Positions 5,963 through 6,401 of a stretch of DNA of 6,401 nucleotides are shown piece after piece. Location of the stretch: contig CAMNGY010000094.1 in NCBI GenBank assembly GCA_946538795.1, positions 1 through 6,401 on the forward strand. The letters are read 5' to 3'. Source of the stretch: an uncultured Treponema sp. (GTDB lineage: Bacteria > Spirochaetota > Spirochaetia > Treponematales > Treponemataceae). The position numbers were made by a program, and so were the translations under genes. The notes beneath the pieces were generated by a model. It did no database searches. It saw only the letters and a program-made list of their open reading frames with translations, and was not told the DNA's origin. Each line of letters begins with the position of its first letter. The stretch's first letter is position 1.

Positions 5963-6142
5963 TCACCCTCCCACATCGATGTTGAAGCCTGCGTTCCGTA
6001 TTTCCCCAAAGAAGCTGTCAACGTACTTGTTCCGTACGGCGACCCGGTTGCCCTCCATGTGGAAGGCATAATTCAGGAAGCCTGCCGTAAAAAGCGCATA
6101 GTATGGAAGATACCCCGCTTTTTGACAAAACAGGCATTTTTG
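5963..6142 (-). pseudogene. Possible 3' remnant of an unidentified gene
   Basis: The minus strand is open for 59 codons ending at TGA 5963-5965, with no ATG, GTG or TTG near its left boundary; the first ATG (6058) would give only 31 residues. The translation looks protein-like, for example GFLNYAFHMEGNRVAV followed by RNKYVDSFFGEIRNAGFN, with codon endings similar to neighbouring genes. I do not recognise the family. The upstream stop at 6143-6145 and the promoter of the next gene suggest that the 5' part was lost. The opposite strand is also open here, running from 5939 into the carboxyltransferase frame, so this may be chance. No ribosome site supports the 31-residue version. Confidence 0.25.
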
Positions 6143-6145
6143 TCA

Positions 6146-6174
6146 TTGACTACGAGGGCAATAGCTGTTACTAT
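6146..6174 (+). promoter_or_regulatory. Sigma-70-like promoter of the carboxyltransferase gene, predicted leaderless
   Basis: TTGACT (6146-6151) and TACTAT (6169-6174) are 17 bases apart and match the consensus boxes at 5/6 and 4/6 positions. The predicted start of transcription is about 6181, one base before ATG 6182. The bases before the ATG are T-rich with no Shine-Dalgarno-like run. This matches the arrangement in front of the MATE gene. Confidence 0.55.
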
Positions 6175-6181
6175 TTTTGAT

Positions 6182-6401
6182 ATGGCTAACTACACGTATA
6201 ATCTTGAAAAACAGCACGCGAAGGGCAAGCTCCACGCCATAGAGCGCATCGCCGCCCTCTGCGACAAGGACAGTTTCCACGAGATATATTCCCGTGCGAG
6301 CCACCAGTGCACCTCTTTCGGGATGGCGGGCAAAGAGATTCCCTACGACGGGGTCATCACCGGCTTCGGCAAGATAAACGGCCGCAAGGTCGCCGCCTAC
6401 G
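6182..6401 (+). CDS. Biotin-dependent acyl-CoA carboxylase/decarboxylase carboxyltransferase subunit (N-terminus, 3' truncated by window)
   Basis: Only the first 73 residues are present and the frame runs off the right edge. The segment LEKQHAKGKLHAIERIAAL (residues 8-26) followed by SFHEI, the Cys-Thr-x-FGM stretch near 43-48, and YDGVITGFGKINGRKVAAY (55-73) are the opening motifs of this family. Members are propionyl-CoA carboxylase beta (PccB), methylmalonyl-CoA decarboxylase alpha (MmdA) and glutaconyl-CoA decarboxylase alpha. They move a carboxyl group between biotin and an acyl-CoA. In anaerobes the decarboxylase versions drive a sodium pump in propionate metabolism. Which one this is needs the rest of the gene and its neighbours. 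ATG 6182 gives a shorter N-terminus than many homologues, but the open frame upstream (back to 5939) does not resemble the family, and a promoter sits directly in front of the ATG. Confidence 0.88.
   Translation, partial: MANYTYNLEKQHAKGKLHAIERIAALCDKDSFHEIYSRASHQCTSFGMAGKEIPYDGVITGFGKINGRKVAAY

Noticed and set aside
1..6401. Sigma-54 (-24/-12) promoters near rpoN or the other genes.
   Set aside because: By-eye search for TGGCAC-N5-TTGC-like sequences found only poor partial matches inside coding regions.

Overview
The window holds six real genes and one probable gene remnant in about 6.4 kb with little empty space. Two genes are cut by the window edges. No ribosomal or tRNA gene, CRISPR array, transposase or phage gene is visible. 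The content is a carbohydrate or peptidoglycan hydrolase, a YggT membrane protein, a MATE exporter, sigma-54, an AraC-type regulator, a non-lipidated MetQ, and a biotin-dependent carboxyltransferase. With moderately high GC and AGGA/GGAGG ribosome sites, it fits a Gram-negative-type anaerobe. My best guess is a Treponema-like spirochaete, but this rests on gene flavour and not on any marker gene, so treat it as a guess.

Layout, left to right. (1) 2-448, plus strand: the C-terminal part of a glycoside hydrolase family 18 protein of the YaaH type. (2) 503-1099, plus strand: a YggT protein with two YggT units. (3) 1106-4848, minus strand: a tight three-gene operon, read right to left as MATE transporter, rpoN (sigma-54), then an AraC-family regulator. 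The intergenic gaps are 8 and 3 bases. Its regulator ends 6 bases from the end of yggT, so the two transcription units converge with no spacer. (4) 4849-5015: non-coding, with the operon promoter, a 15-base repeat present twice, and GC-rich inverted segments. (5) 5016-5807, minus strand: metQ, with a strong promoter, a roughly 100-base leader containing a perfect hairpin, and a strong ribosome site. (6) 5808-6181: mostly non-coding, holding the metQ leader and promoter, a possible 3' remnant of a lost gene on the minus strand, and the promoter of the last gene. (7) 6182 to the right edge, plus strand: the N-terminus of a carboxyltransferase of the propionyl-CoA carboxylase beta / methylmalonyl-CoA decarboxylase alpha type.

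How the parts may work together. The MATE-rpoN-araC operon would make an alternative sigma factor together with a ligand-sensing regulator and an exporter; a functional link is inference from co-transcription. MetQ has no MetN or MetI partner beside it, so it must work with a transporter encoded elsewhere or do another job. The most notable signal is that two unrelated genes (MATE and the carboxyltransferase) have 17-base-spaced sigma-70-like promoters whose predicted start points fall at or one base before the ATG, with no ribosome site. This predicts leaderless mRNAs. No clearly new biological system is evident here; the leaderless starts, the intergenic repeat, the metQ leader hairpin and the operon layout are the items worth checking.
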